This document shows positions 1-11,263 of a DNA stretch of 64,000 bases, in pieces. The stretch is taken from assembly GCA_023228865.1 (NCBI GenBank), contig JALOAH010000001.1, positions 72,178 through 136,177 of the forward strand, written 5' to 3'. The stretch is from Porticoccaceae bacterium (lineage in GTDB: Bacteria; Pseudomonadota; Gammaproteobacteria; Pseudomonadales; Porticoccaceae). Both the position numbers and the translations under genes were made by a program. Below the pieces are notes generated by a model, which saw nothing but the letters and a program-made list of their open reading frames with translations, was not told where the DNA came from and made no database searches. Each line of letters opens with the position of its first letter. Position 1 is the first letter of the stretch.

Positions 1-3000
1 ATTTCTTTTTTGAGTGCAAAACTGGGGTTTGTCGGCGAGAAAATCATCCGTATGAATGATGGGGCGCAAATCCAGCTTGTTCTGCTTTGTCGTGGTGCCG
101 GGAAGAATTTCCAGCAAATCAACACGGCCAATCAGCTCCTCCAGGGTGCGCACGCCCAGTTTGGACAGCCACTCCCTGGTTTCTTCGGCGACAAAGCGGA
201 AGAAATTCATAGCCATTTCCACGGTACCGATGTAGTGATCCGCGCGCAGACCTTGATCCTGGGTGGCAACACCGGTGGCACAGTTGTTGAGGTGACAAAT
301 TCGCAGATATTTACAGCCTAGGGCAACCATGGGCGCAGTACCAAAGCCGAAGCTTTCAGCCCCCAGAATTGCTGCCTTAATCACATCGAGACCGGTTTTA
401 AGGCCACCGTCGGTTTGTACCCGCACCTTGTCCCGCAGCTGGTTTGCTCTCAACGTTTGATGAGTTTCTGAAAGCCCCAGCTCCCAGGGTGATCCTGCAT
501 AGCGAATCGAGGTCAGCGGGCTCGCCGCTGTGCCGCCATCGTAACCGGAAATGGTGATCAGATCCGCATAGGCCTTGGCAACCCCGGCCGCGATGGTACC
601 GACACCGGGACGGGACACCAGTTTCACCGAAATCAGCGCTTCGGGGTTAACCTGTTTGAGATCAAAAATCAGCTGCGCCAGATCCTCAATAGAATAAATA
701 TCGTGGTGGGGCGGCGGTGAAATCAAGGTCACCCCCGGCACCGAATAGCGCAACCGGGCAATCAGCTGATTGACCTTGCCGCCGGGAAGCTGGCCGCCTT
801 CACCGGGCTTGGCGCCCTGAGCCACCTTGATCTGAATCACTTCAGCGTTGACCAGATAATGGGGGGTGACACCAAAGCGACCCGAGGCTACCTGCTTGAT
901 TTTTGATGAGCGCACCGTGCCATAGCGCGCCGGATCTTCACCACCTTCACCGGAATTGGAACGGCCGCCAAGGCGGTTCATGGCTTCAGCAAGGGCTTCG
1001 TGGGCTTCTGGAGACAGGGCTCCCAGGGACATTCCCGCCGAATCAAAGCGCTTAATAACCGCTTCAACGGACTCGACACTATCGATACTGATGGCTGGCT
1101 GACCCTCGGTTTTGAGGCGCAGCAAATCCCGGAGAGTGGCGACGGGTCGACCATTCACCAAGCTGGAATAGGCTGTCCAATGGCTGTAATCCCCGGTTTG
1201 CACAGCCCGGTGCAAGGCCTGAACAACATCCGGGTTAAAGGCGTGATATTCCTGGCCGTGAACGTACTTCAACAAACCGCCCTGGACAATGGGCTTGCGC
1301 TCTTTCCAGGCGTCTTTTGCCAGTGCCTGCTGTTCGCTCTGAATATCGCTGAAATCGGCACCCTGGATGCGACTCTTGATACCGGGGAAACACAGCGCCA
1401 CCACATCGTCAGCCAAGCCCACCACTTCGTAGAGCATGGCACCCCGGTAGGAAGCCATGGTGGAAATCCCCATTTTGGAAAGGATTTTCATCAAGCCTTT
1501 GTTAATGGATTTGCGGTAGTTTTTTAAGGCCAGATCCACAGTCACCAGAATCTCGCCACTGTTGACCATATTAAAGAGCATCAGATAGCTGAGATAGGGG
1601 TAAACCGCAGAGGCGCCGCAGCCGATAAGGGTTGCTATTTGATGGGGATCGCGGGCGTAGCCCGTACTGGCAATAATATTGGCGTCGCAACGCAGTCCGG
1701 TTTTGATCAGATGGCTGTGAACTGCACCCACGGCCAGGGCAATGTGAATGGGTATGAGTCCGGGGGCAATATCAAAATCGGAGAGGATACAAACCACGAT
1801 ATTGTCATTGCGCACCGCGTTCTCGACCTCGATACAAACGCGCTCAATGGCGGCCTTCAAATCTTCCTTGTCAGGGTCGAATGCAAGCGGAAACTTGCGC
1901 ACCTTGAAGCTATCATGGCTGTTGTTTTTAAGAGCAAAATATTTCTTTGGCGACAGCACCGGACTGCTGAGGTCGATATAGACGGCATGATCGGGCACTT
2001 CCTCAAAAACATTGAGCTCAGGCCCCAGCTGGGTGCTGAGGGACATGGCAATGGCTTCCCTGAGGGGGTCAATCGGCGGATTGGTGACCTGGGCAAACTC
2101 TTGCCGAAAATAGTCAAAGAGGTTGCGATTTTTGCTGGACAACACCGCCATCGGGGTGTCATCACCCATGGAGCCGGTGGCCTCCTGACCGCCCTCGGCC
2201 ATGGGACTGAGAACCTGGTCTTTTTCTTCAAAAGAGACCTGGTACATTTTCATATAGGTTCTGAGCTTTTCGGGATCCAAAACCCCTTCGGCTTCGAGAC
2301 TGTCGGACTCGAGGGTGGCCTGAATTTTAAAAACACCCTGGCGCAACCACTTTTTATAGGGTTTTGCCGCAGCGAGACGCCCATCAATTTCAGCCCTGGT
2401 TTCAATCTGTCCGGTTTGAGTGTCGATAGACAGCATATCCCCAGGCCCCAAACGGCCTTTGGCGACCACGTTTTCAGGCTTATAACCGTAAACGCCAACC
2501 TCGGAGGCAACCGTAATGATGTCGTCGTCAGTGAGCACCCAGCGGGATGGTCTGAGGCCATTGCGGTCGAGGCCACAGACGGCATAGCGGCCATCGGTGA
2601 TTACCAGGCCAGCGGGACCGTCCCAGGGCTCCATCATCAGGGAATGGTATTCAAAAAAGGCGCGCACATCGGGATCCATATCCTGAACATTGTGCCAGGC
2701 GGGAGGAATCAGCATGCGTACTGCCCGGTGCAGAGGCACGCCACCGATCACCAACAGTTCGAGCATGTTATCGAGGCTGGATGAGTCTGAACCGGTGCGA
2801 TTGACCAGCGGCGCCAGCTCTTCCAGCTGGGGCAGCAGGGGCGTTTTGAGTTTCGGCATCCGCGCCACAGACCAGTTGCGGTTGCCGAGAATGGTGTTGA
2901 TTTCGCCGTTGTGAGCGAGCATGCGGAAGGGTTGTGCCAGCGGCCACTGGGGCAATGTGTTGGTGGAGAAGCGCTGGTGAAACACACAGATTGCTGTCTC

Positions 3001-3627
3001 CATGCGGGGATCAGACAAATCCGGATAAAAGCTTGTCAGGTCAGCGGGCATCATCAACCCTTTATAGCTGAGCACGGAGCTGGAAAAGCTGGCGATGTAA
3101 AAGTCACTGTCCTGGGCAAGGCGCTTTTCTATTTTGCGGCGGGCGACAAACAACAGAGCATCAAAGGTTTCACCTTTGTCGCCGGGAGCAATAAAAACCT
3201 GCTCAAAGGCTGGCAGCGACGCCAAAGCAATTTCACCAAGAACACTGTTATCTGTGGGAACCAGGCGCCAGCCCAGCACATCCAGACCCAGAGCGGCAAT
3301 TTCCTCATCGACAATCTGCTTTTGACGGCTTTTGTTCTCGCCATCAAGGCTGAGCATCATGGCGCCAACGGCGTAGTTGTCGGGTAGAGTGCGAGCAAAC
3401 TCTTCCTTGGCTATGGCTCTCAGGAAAGAATCCGGCTTTTGAATCAGCAGGCCGCAACCGTCACCGGTCTTACCGTCTGCAGCGATACCTCCGCGGTGAG
3501 TCATGCAGGTAAGTGACTCAATACCGGTCAACAACAAACCGTGACTCGCTTTGCCGTGCAAATGGGCTACGAGGCCAAAGCCGCAGTTATCGCGAAACTC
3601 ATCAAGCTGATACAAGCCTTTTGACAT
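1..3627 (-). CDS. gltB: Glutamate synthase (NADPH) large subunit, C-terminus cut by window edge
   Basis: Large chain of glutamate synthase, which moves the amide nitrogen of glutamine to 2-oxoglutarate. The frame is open from an ATG at 3627 to the window edge: 1209 codons of a family usually near 1,480-1,500 residues, so the C-terminal part is outside. The N-terminus reads [18 protein letters not shown]; Cys15 is the expected nucleophile of the class II amidotransferase domain, exposed by propeptide removal. A 3Fe-4S-type cysteine set ([12 protein letters not shown]) follows the FMN-barrel segment near 64-350 of the window. gltD should lie beyond the left edge. The gene is separated from aroB by 482 bp without a damX-like gene. 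Identity is certain from domain content and length. Confidence 0.96.
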   Translation of the reverse strand, partial: MSKGLYQLDEFRDNCGFGLVAHLHGKASHGLLLTGIESLTCMTHRGGIAADGKTGDGCGLLIQKPDSFLRAIAKEEFARTLPDNYAVGAMMLSLDGENKSRQKQIVDEEIAALGLDVLGWRLVPTDNSVLGEIALASLPAFEQVFIAPGDKGETFDALLFVARRKIEKRLAQDSDFYIASFSSSVLSYKGLMMPADLTSFYPDLSDPRMETAICVFHQRFSTNTLPQWPLAQPFRMLAHNGEINTILGNRNWSVARMPKLKTPLLPQLEELAPLVNRTGSDSSSLDNMLELLVIGGVPLHRAVRMLIPPAWHNVQDMDPDVRAFFEYHSLMMEPWDGPAGLVITDGRYAVCGLDRNGLRPSRWVLTDDDIITVASEVGVYGYKPENVVAKGRLGPGDMLSIDTQTGQIETRAEIDGRLAAAKPYKKWLRQGVFKIQATLESDSLEAEGVLDPEKLRTYMKMYQVSFEEKDQVLSPMAEGGQEATGSMGDDTPMAVLSSKNRNLFDYFRQEFAQVTNPPIDPLREAIAMSLSTQLGPELNVFEEVPDHAVYIDLSSPVLSPKKYFALKNNSHDSFKVRKFPLAFDPDKEDLKAAIERVCIEVENAVRNDNIVVCILSDFDIAPGLIPIHIALAVGAVHSHLIKTGLRCDANIIASTGYARDPHQIATLIGCGASAVYPYLSYLMLFNMVNSGEILVTVDLALKNYRKSINKGLMKILSKMGISTMASYRGAMLYEVVGLADDVVALCFPGIKSRIQGADFSDIQSEQQALAKDAWKERKPIVQGGLLKYVHGQEYHAFNPDVVQALHRAVQTGDYSHWTAYSSLVNGRPVATLRDLLRLKTEGQPAISIDSVESVEAVIKRFDSAGMSLGALSPEAHEALAEAMNRLGGRSNSGEGGEDPARYGTVRSSKIKQVASGRFGVTPHYLVNAEVIQIKVAQGAKPGEGGQLPGGKVNQLIARLRYSVPGVTLISPPPHHDIYSIEDLAQLIFDLKQVNPEALISVKLVSRPGVGTIAAGVAKAYADLITISGYDGGTAASPLTSIRYAGSPWELGLSETHQTLRANQLRDKVRVQTDGGLKTGLDVIKAAILGAESFGFGTAPMVALGCKYLRICHLNNCATGVATQDQGLRADHYIGTVEMAMNFFRFVAEETREWLSKLGVRTLEELIGRVDLLEILPGTTTKQNKLDLRPIIHTDDFLADKPQFCTQKRN

Positions 3628-3705
3628 AGATTAAGTTCCATAAAATCAAGGAGTTATAAATCTTGCCCCGCCATCAGCCTATCTTCGCAGGGCAAAAGGA
3701 GTGAC

Positions 3706-3734
3706 ATTTTACACATCGAACCCTGTGGCGACAA
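3706..3734 (-). promoter_or_regulatory. Candidate sigma-70 promoter of gltB
   Basis: Reading the minus strand, TTGTCG, 17 bases, then TAAAAT, about 80 bp before the gltB ATG. Spacing is ideal and both boxes are close to consensus. No experimental basis. Confidence 0.4.
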
Positions 3735-3999
3735 ACTCCATTATTGGTAACACTAAACCGAATATTGCGCCCGTTGCCTGCATTTTCGCACCTAAATCGA
3801 GCATTTCCAGAAATAACATGCACCAAAAGCGAACTAACGCACTAAAATCGGGCGAAATCAAGCCAAAAACAGGCAAGCGGCGCTCACACGCCCCCCCGCT
3901 ACGCCCCGTTACCGCGCAGGGGCATGAAAACCAGAAAATACAACATCCAGGTTTGAGCATGTCCTAATTTGATATTGTCTGCCATGAAGAATCTTCAGA

Positions 4000-4025
4000 C
4001 ATCGCCAGCAGGACTGGCGCCGCGA
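4000..4025. repeat. Decayed REP-like palindrome
   Basis: ATCGCCAGCAGGACTGGCGCC resembles the inverted form of the REP units elsewhere in the window (ATCGCCAGCAGGGCTGGCTCC) but the TCCTAC head is lost. Probably a relic. Confidence 0.35.
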
Positions 4026-4109
4026 TAAAACACAATCAAGCTGAAAGGAGACAATTACAGAGGAAAGGCAAAAGTCAGGCCTACGCCAGAGCAATCTTGC
4101 CCCTTGTTG

Positions 4110-5201
4110 CTATGGGCAGAATGCATCCAGGGTTTCCTGCAACTGGGCGCCCGCGTAATCCCCAGTAACCACCGCATCGCCCAGGGCGCGCAGCAATACC
4201 AGGCGAACAACGCCGTCTGCGACTTTTTTATCCAGGGACATGGCCGCCAGAAAAGCCTTGGAATTCATGACGGCGGGCACTGTTGTCGGCAACCCCAGAG
4301 ACAGCAGCAAGTGGCGCAAATCTTCCACCTCGCTTGCAGAAATCCAGCCGAGGCGGCTGGATAGATCTGCGGCCATCAACATGCCCACGGCAACGGCTTC
4401 GCCGTGCAGCAAGCCGCAGTATTGCTCTGTAGTTTCAATGGCATGGCCGAAGGTGTGACCCAAATTGAGAATGGCGCGAATATTGGACTCCCGCTCATCC
4501 CGTGCGACCACATCCGCCTTGTTGCGACAGGAGCGTTCGACCATCGCCATCAACACCCGCTCATCGCGACCATTGATGTCAGACACATGCTCTTTTAACC
4601 AGACATAAAAGCCCGGGTCGGCAATCAAGCCGTATTTGACAACCTCGGCAACCCCTGCCCGGTACTCACGATCCGGCAGTGTTTTGAGGGTGCCCATGTC
4701 GGCAATCACCGCCACTGGCTGATAGAAAGCGCCGATCATGTTTTTTCCCAGAGGATGATTGACCCCAGTTTTGCCACCCACCGACGAGTCCACCTGGGAC
4801 AGCAAGGTGGTTGGCACCTGAACAAAATTAACACCCCGCTGATAGGTGGCTGCGGCAAAGCCGGTCATATCACCGATAACGCCGCCGCCAAGGGCAACCA
4901 GGGTGGTACTGCGGCTGTGGCGGTTTTTGAGCAGATGATCATAGATGAGCTTAAGTGTGTCGAGATTTTTGTGGATTTCACCGTCAGGCAAAATCAGGCT
5001 ATCCAGTTTTGTCAGAGACAGCCCTGACGACAGGCTGTTTTGTAGTCTGTCGAGATAAAGAGGGGCTATGGTTTCATTGGTCACCACCAGCACCTCTCTG
5101 CCCTGAATATGCCGGCAAAGCAGCGCTCCGTCATCTACAAGGCCACTGCCAATATAAATAGGATAACTGCGCTCGCCGAGAGCAACATGCAATTTTTTCA
5201 T
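4110..5201 (-). CDS. aroB: 3-dehydroquinate synthase
   Basis: Second step of the shikimate pathway: converts DAHP to 3-dehydroquinate using NAD and a divalent metal. 363 residues, the normal size. The glycine-rich NAD segment GGGVIGD is at 105-111. Expected metal ligands are visible as Glu186 (RAGVAEVVKYG), His249 (NLGHTFGHAIE) and His266 (LLHGEAVAVG). Start chosen at MKKLHVALGERSYPIYIG, which matches family N-termini. It lies downstream of aroK in the same orientation but 356 bp of repeat-bearing DNA separates them, more than is usual for aroKB. Confidence 0.97.
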   Translation of the reverse strand: MKKLHVALGERSYPIYIGSGLVDDGALLCRHIQGREVLVVTNETIAPLYLDRLQNSLSSGLSLTKLDSLILPDGEIHKNLDTLKLIYDHLLKNRHSRSTTLVALGGGVIGDMTGFAAATYQRGVNFVQVPTTLLSQVDSSVGGKTGVNHPLGKNMIGAFYQPVAVIADMGTLKTLPDREYRAGVAEVVKYGLIADPGFYVWLKEHVSDINGRDERVLMAMVERSCRNKADVVARDERESNIRAILNLGHTFGHAIETTEQYCGLLHGEAVAVGMLMAADLSSRLGWISASEVEDLRHLLLSLGLPTTVPAVMNSKAFLAAMSLDKKVADGVVRLVLLRALGDAVVTGDYAGAQLQETLDAFCP

Positions 5202-5313
5202 CGATGGTCGGGTTCTAAGGTTAGGTTGAAGGGAACTTTAACACATTGCTGCCACGGGGTGACTGCCCAAAAAGCCATCGCCAAAGCTCGGCCTCAACGA
5301 TGAAGTATATCCT

Positions 5314-5540
5314 GTGGGAGCCGGGCGACCCGGCGATTTCTGGTTACCACGCTCCTGCGTGGTAACCCTGTGTATTGTGGCGCCATGCATTTCCACGCGG
5401 AGCGTTGGAGCGAGATACAAACGGTGGCAAGGCTTAGCTGCGGGCTTGCCCGGCGAAGGTGCTTTGCCATGCCAACATCGCGAGCAGGGCTCGCTCCTAC
5501 AGAAACACCCTATCCCCTCTGGGAGCCAGCATCCTAAATG
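5314..5540. repeat. Repeat cluster between aroK and aroB (two REPs plus a GTGG(G/T)AACC-type palindrome)
   Basis: The 356-bp gap 5202-5557 holds a REP at 5314-5337 (GTGGGAGCCGGGCGACCCGG then CGAT), a strong palindrome at 5342-5367 (GGTTACCACGC, loop TCCT, GCGTGGTAACC) running on to 5414, and an inverted REP at 5479-5502 (CGCGAGCAGGGCTCGCTCCT then ACAG). A degenerate unit follows near 5520-5540. The middle element shares its AACCCTGTGTATTG core and GGAGCGT tail with 59143-59203. No gene is visible in the gap. Confidence 0.8.
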
Positions 5541-5557
5541 TCGGCCAAGGCGCGGGT

Positions 5558-6082
5558 TTATTTTTCGAGGGTTGCCAGTACTCTACACAATTGTTCTGTC
5601 GCTTGCCTGGAATTGCGGCTGCCAACATTAAAGACCAAATCCGCAACCTCCCGATAAAGGGGATCCCGCGCCCGCTTGAGCTCGGTAATCACCCTGAGTC
5701 GATCCGGCACCTGCAACAGGGGGCGTTTTTTGTCTTTAAGGGTGCGATTGTAAAGCTGTTCGGCGGAGGCATCGAGATAAACCACGACACCGGAGGATTT
5801 CAGCAACTGGCGATTGGCTTCCCTCAAGACAATGCCGCCGCCAGTGGAAACCAGCATGTTTTGCCTGTGGCAATATTCGGTCAGCAGATCCGATTCACGA
5901 CGCCGAAAGCCATCTTCGCCTTCAACATCAAAAATCCACGGAATAGAAGCGCCCGCGCGGCGCTCTATTTCGTCATCGAGGTCAACAAAGGTTTTTTTAA
6001 GCTTTTTGGCAACCAGTTTGCCAATGGTGGTCTTGCCGACCCCCATGGGGCCGACAAGGTAGAGATTTTGATCCGGCTTCAT
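5558..6082 (-). CDS. aroK: Shikimate kinase
   Basis: Phosphorylates shikimate with ATP. 174 residues, typical length. Walker A is GPMGVGKT at 11-18; the shikimate-binding segment has DLDDEIERRAG (34-44) and the STGGG loop near 79-83; the LID carries KDKKRPLLQ. The ATG overlaps the pilQ stop by 4 bp, so it is probably co-translated at the end of the pilMNOPQ operon, a well-known gammaproteobacterial arrangement. Confidence 0.97.
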   Translation of the reverse strand: MKPDQNLYLVGPMGVGKTTIGKLVAKKLKKTFVDLDDEIERRAGASIPWIFDVEGEDGFRRRESDLLTEYCHRQNMLVSTGGGIVLREANRQLLKSSGVVVYLDASAEQLYNRTLKDKKRPLLQVPDRLRVITELKRARDPLYREVADLVFNVGSRNSRQATEQLCRVLATLEK

Positions 6083-8298
6083 CTGTCGAGGAGCTGATCA
6101 TCAACAATTTTGGGTGTGATAAAGATAAGAATTTCTCTTTTCTCAGAGGTTTTCAGATCGTTCTTGAAGATGCGCCCCAGATAGGGGAGATCACCCAAGA
6201 AGGGAACTTTTTCTTCCTGAGTGAGATCCGTGTACTGGAAAATACCACCGAGCACCAGGGTCTGACCGTCACCCACCAGCGCCTTGGTCTGAATATCGGT
6301 GATATCCAGCGCCGGAACGCCATTATAGGTGACATTGGCAATATTGTCCTGGGAGATAAAGAGATCGAGAATAACCCGGTTATCAGGGGTAATCTGGGGC
6401 GTTACTTCCAGCTTGAGCACGGCCTCTTTAAACTTGACCGACGTCGCGCCGCTGGAGGTTGCTTCCTGATAGGCCACTTCCTGACCGGATCGAATAACCG
6501 CTTTCTGTTTGTCGCCAGTCAGCACCTTGGGCTGGGAGGCAATCTCGGCATAGCCGTCGCTTTCGAGGGCGCTGAGTTCGAGATCGAGAAAGAGGTTTTC
6601 CGTTAGCAGCTCAAAAGTGACCTTGCCGGCGGGGTTGGCAACGCCCAGGTCGACGTTGAGACCGTCAAAGATATCCACATTGCTGGCCTCAGGCTCATCA
6701 TCAACACTGGCAGTTGGAATGGTACCGCCGTCTTCGTTGACGGAAATGGGATCACCACTGGGGAAAGAGTGGAACGGGTTGAAGGGACTGGAAAGACCCT
6801 CAATCCCGCCGGTGGTGCCAAGAGCCACATCGCCGCCAAGATCAACAGCACCCTGGGCGCCCCAACGAACGCCGAGTTCCTTGCGGAAATCCGTTGTCGC
6901 CACCACGATGCGCGCCGAAATTTCTACCTGGCGCACGGGAATATCTATCTTGTCTACCAGACGCTTGAATTCGTTAATCTTGTCTTCGGTGTCATTGAGA
7001 ATAATGGTGTTGGTGCGCGTATCGACAATAGCGGAGCCGCGCTCGGACAGAATCGATTTGGTGGCTGTGCGATCGTCGCTACCGGAACCCTGATCCTCTT
7101 CATCAACATCGAAAAGTTCAAACAGCTCTTTGGCGTCGGCGTATTTAACGCGAATAAATTCCGTGACCAGAGGCGCGAGTTCCTGCAACTGTTTGCTGGC
7201 TTCAACCTGAAGGCGCTCGCGCTCGGCAATTTCCGCCGCCGGCGCTACCAGCAGCACGTTGCCTTCAAGGCGTTTGTCCAGACCCTTGGCCTTGAGAACG
7301 ATATCCAGCGCCTGATCCCAGGGCACGTTGTCGAGTCTTAGAGTGATTTTGCCCGTCACCGTATCGCTGGCCACCAGGTTGAGGTCGGTAAAATCAGCGA
7401 TCAACTGAAGTACCGAACGCACTTCTATATCCTGAAAATTGAGGGACAGTTTTTGGCCGACAAAGGCAAATTTTGATTTTTTCTCTTCCAGTTCTTCTTC
7501 TGTCAAAGGTTTGACGCTGACCACGTACTGGCCATCGGCCTGATACGCCAGGTAGTCATACTCGCCGATAGCGTCGATGGTGACTTTGGTGGTGGACCCT
7601 TCTCTGCTGGTATCCACAGAGCGCACTGGGGTGGCAAAGTCGATGACATCGAGACGGCGATCCAGCTGGGATGGCAACGAGGTGTTAAAGAAACTGACGA
7701 CAATTTTGCCGCCCTGCTGCTGCACATCAACACTGATGTTGGGTTCTGAGAGCTGTAGCTTTATCAGACCCTCACCAACTTCTCCCCGAGAGAAATCCAC
7801 ATCGGTAATTGCACGCTCGCCCTGTTGCGCCACTGGCGCGACGAACTCGCTCTCCACCGCTGTATCTGTTAAGGATGGCGACGACTGCACAACCTCGCCG
7901 CCGATACCGGCAATTTTGAGGTTGAGGCTGTTTCCTGCAATTTCAGAGCTAAACGCCGTCAATTTGTTCAAATTGACAATCACCCTGGTCTTGCCTTCCG
8001 AGGACAGCACCACCGCACTCTGGGCATTTTCAAATGACAGAGGATGTTTTTTGGTTTTCAGCGCACTCTCCACCCCTGGAAAATCGAGGACAATCCGCGC
8101 CGGCGTATCCAGCGTATAAGAGGCTGGCTCAGGGGGCGTCTCAGAAAAATCCAACTGAATTTCAAACTCGTTGCCAGGCAACGCGGTGAAATCTATGTCA
8201 TCAAGGGTTATCTGCTGACCAAAAACCGTCGAACTCATGCTTGCGCCAAGGAAAGCAAGAGCTGCCAGCTTTTTTCTTAAATTTATAAACCCTTTCAT
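6079..8298 (-). CDS. pilQ: Type IV pilus secretin PilQ
   Basis: Outer-membrane secretin channel through which the pilus passes. I start at ATG 8298, which has GGGGA about 7 bases upstream and gives a clean signal peptide (MKGFINLRKKLAALAFLG, then STVFG-Q); an upstream in-frame ATG at 8367 would lie inside pilP. 739 residues. Order of parts: two AMIN-type peptidoglycan-binding regions in the first 260 or so residues, a short secretin/TonB N-terminal domain (VGQKLSLNFQDIEVRSVLQL), a secretin N1-type domain with an Asp/Glu/Ser loop (DEEDQGSGSDDR), then the C-terminal secretin barrel ending in KREILIFITPKIV. It follows pilP by 26 bp and overlaps aroK. Confidence 0.96.
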   Translation of the reverse strand: MKGFINLRKKLAALAFLGASMSSTVFGQQITLDDIDFTALPGNEFEIQLDFSETPPEPASYTLDTPARIVLDFPGVESALKTKKHPLSFENAQSAVVLSSEGKTRVIVNLNKLTAFSSEIAGNSLNLKIAGIGGEVVQSSPSLTDTAVESEFVAPVAQQGERAITDVDFSRGEVGEGLIKLQLSEPNISVDVQQQGGKIVVSFFNTSLPSQLDRRLDVIDFATPVRSVDTSREGSTTKVTIDAIGEYDYLAYQADGQYVVSVKPLTEEELEEKKSKFAFVGQKLSLNFQDIEVRSVLQLIADFTDLNLVASDTVTGKITLRLDNVPWDQALDIVLKAKGLDKRLEGNVLLVAPAAEIAERERLQVEASKQLQELAPLVTEFIRVKYADAKELFELFDVDEEDQGSGSDDRTATKSILSERGSAIVDTRTNTIILNDTEDKINEFKRLVDKIDIPVRQVEISARIVVATTDFRKELGVRWGAQGAVDLGGDVALGTTGGIEGLSSPFNPFHSFPSGDPISVNEDGGTIPTASVDDEPEASNVDIFDGLNVDLGVANPAGKVTFELLTENLFLDLELSALESDGYAEIASQPKVLTGDKQKAVIRSGQEVAYQEATSSGATSVKFKEAVLKLEVTPQITPDNRVILDLFISQDNIANVTYNGVPALDITDIQTKALVGDGQTLVLGGIFQYTDLTQEEKVPFLGDLPYLGRIFKNDLKTSEKREILIFITPKIVDDQLLDR

Positions 8299-8324
8299 AC
8301 TGGTATCCCCAACGTTACTCACGC

Positions 8325-8849
8325 TTAATTCTCCTTGAGCGCCAATGTTCTTGGTCTTTCGACCCAACCGTTTTTGCCATCCGGCACAATTTCGACGACG
8401 TTAATCTGCGACCTGGTCAGCGAGACAATTTTGCCGTGGTTTTTACCCAGGTAGTTGCCAAGGGTTACGCGGTGAATACCACCGCGCCCATCATCAACCA
8501 GGCCCCAGATGACGCCGTCGCGCTCAAGAATTCCCACCATGGACAAGGACGCGAAGCCAATGCCCTCAAGAAATTCCTTGGGTCTATTTTCATCAGGTGC
8601 CACAGTGACCTTGCCATAATCATCATCGCCGGCGGCGGCGACCTGTGGCGGCTCAAAGGGACTGCGCAACGCCGTCGCCGAGTATTTATAGGCTTTATAG
8701 GGCTTGAAGGTGGGTATGGGTTCAATTTCGCCGGAGGGCTTGGCCAAGGTTTCTTCAATATAGGCATTTAATTCGTCATGGCGGGAGCCGCTACAGCCGA
8801 CCAGCAGCAACGCCATCCCCAGCAACGCCATTTTGGTGGTTGCATTCAT
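8325..8849 (-). CDS. pilP: Type IV pilus inner-membrane lipoprotein PilP
   Basis: Periplasmic lipoprotein linking the PilN/PilO complex to the secretin. 174 residues with a lipoprotein signal peptide and lipobox LLVGC, putting the lipidated Cys at 19. The middle has the typical low-complexity stretch, followed by the C-terminal beta domain that contacts PilQ (VGILERDGVIWGLV). Its ATG is 2 bp from the pilO stop, so translation is coupled. Confidence 0.95.
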   Translation of the reverse strand: MNATTKMALLGMALLLVGCSGSRHDELNAYIEETLAKPSGEIEPIPTFKPYKAYKYSATALRSPFEPPQVAAAGDDDYGKVTVAPDENRPKEFLEGIGFASLSMVGILERDGVIWGLVDDGRGGIHRVTLGNYLGKNHGKIVSLTRSQINVVEIVPDGKNGWVERPRTLALKEN

Positions 8850-8851
8850 CG

Positions 8852-9454
8852 TTATTCCCCCTCGCCTTTGTAGCGATAGGTCTTAGCCATAACTTCAAAC
8901 TGCAGGAGTCGAGAGCCTTCGGGGACAGAAATACTGTAGTCGTGCAGCGTGACAATCCTGGGCAACCCGGCTATGCCGCTGACAAAGGAGCCAAAATCAT
9001 GGTAGCCGCCCAGGGCAACAATTTTGATGGGTAATTCCACATAAAATTCTGCGGCGAGTTCGGGCTGCAGGGTAATGCTTTGAATCTCAAGACTGCTGCC
9101 ATAGCCGATCTCGGTAATATCTTCAAGCATTCCGGGCACTTCAGAATCGGTTGGCAGCTGAGCCAGAAGGGCGCCAAAGGACTCTTCAATTTCCACCATC
9201 TGCTGCCGATAGGCACCCAGGTTGGCAGCTTCAAACGCTTTTTCCTCAAAAACCCCTTTAAGGCGGGTCTCTTCAAGAACCAGCTTTTCGTGCTGGAGAT
9301 TGAGATCGCTAATATGAAAGTAGTAGGCAAACACCAAAATAAGAATAAAGCCAATGGCGAGAAGAATAATCCTGAAGGGCTGAGGCCAGACGCCGATGGA
9401 ATTAAAATCCAGATCAGAGACACTGGTTTCCTTGAGTTGTTTTATAAAATCCAT
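8852..9454 (-). CDS. pilO: Type IV pilus alignment protein PilO
   Basis: Inner-membrane partner of PilN. 200 residues: short cytoplasmic N-terminus, one membrane segment at about 28-46 (FRIILLAIGFILILVFAYY), a coiled coil to about residue 95, then a ferredoxin-like periplasmic fold. It sits between pilN and pilP with 2-bp gaps on both sides. Confidence 0.94.
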   Translation of the reverse strand: MDFIKQLKETSVSDLDFNSIGVWPQPFRIILLAIGFILILVFAYYFHISDLNLQHEKLVLEETRLKGVFEEKAFEAANLGAYRQQMVEIEESFGALLAQLPTDSEVPGMLEDITEIGYGSSLEIQSITLQPELAAEFYVELPIKIVALGGYHDFGSFVSGIAGLPRIVTLHDYSISVPEGSRLLQFEVMAKTYRYKGEGE

Positions 9455-9456
9455 CG

Positions 9457-10061
9457 TTATTGGGCTCCCTTATCGCCGGCAATTGCGCCAACGCCCTGGC
9501 TGCCTGCCTCGACCACCTCTGGCTCCATGATTTTCACCCGCATATCAAAGGTGTTGCCCTGCTCGCCCAGCTGCTCGTCAGCCAGCACCTTGGTGAGATT
9601 GGGCTCGGTGAACTTGTAGGATTGGTCGAGGTTTCTCATCAAGGCCGAAACCCTGTTATTGGATTCCGCATAACCGCTAAGGGCAATGTCGTTTGCCACT
9701 CGATTGAGGCTGGCAAGAAACACGCCCTCGGGAATCGCCATTGCCATCTCGTCAAAAATGCGCACAATCTCCGGCCGGTTGGCCTGAAGCGCCTGAATCA
9801 CCGTCATGCGCTCGAGCAGTTGCTGGCGGCGCTCCTTGAGTTCGGCAATTTCTTTGACGCTTTTTTCAAGCTTGGCAATGTGCTCTTCCAACAGCTGGTT
9901 TCTGGACTGCTGGTTTTCTATATTGGCGGTGGCAATTCGATCCCAGATAGCAACAACAGCGAGGGCGACAATGAGGACAAGGCCGGCAAGCTTGAAAAAT
10001 TCGATCTTTTTCTGCTGGCGATACTCCTCCCGCCAGGGGAGCAGATTGATTGTTGCGATCA

Positions 10062-10062
<1 letters not shown>
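9457..10062 (-). CDS. pilN: Type IV pilus alignment protein PilN
   Basis: 201 residues. The N-terminus MIATINLLPWREEYRQ carries the conserved INLLPWRE peptide that docks into PilM. One membrane segment follows at about 24-40, then a coiled coil and a periplasmic fold. The start codon overlaps the pilM stop by one base (TGATG), a sign of coupled translation. Confidence 0.95.
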
Positions 10063-11177
<1,115 letters not shown>

Positions 11178-11229
11178 TTAACTAATTATTCGAACATTGC
11201 AACTAATGTATTACTCACTTCGATGCCCG

Positions 11230-11235
11230 TATAAT
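11230..11235 (+). promoter_or_regulatory. Candidate -10 box for the PBP1A gene
   Basis: A perfect TATAAT 28 bp before the ATG at 11264. The -35 region 16-18 bp upstream is poor (TGTATT), so activation or an extended contact may be needed. Confidence 0.4.
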
Positions 11236-11263
11236 AGCCCAGCAATGGGTCATCGGTGAACCA

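Larger units (their letters stand above)
3628..4109. other. Intergenic region between aroB and gltB
   Basis: 482 bp with no supportable gene. It holds a candidate gltB promoter (3706-3734) and a decayed REP-like palindrome near 4000-4025. Short open frames on both strands here have no recognisable protein features. Confidence 0.6.

Noticed and set aside
1639..2784. 381-codon plus-strand frame opposite gltB
   Set aside because: Lies wholly inside the conserved gltB reading frame.
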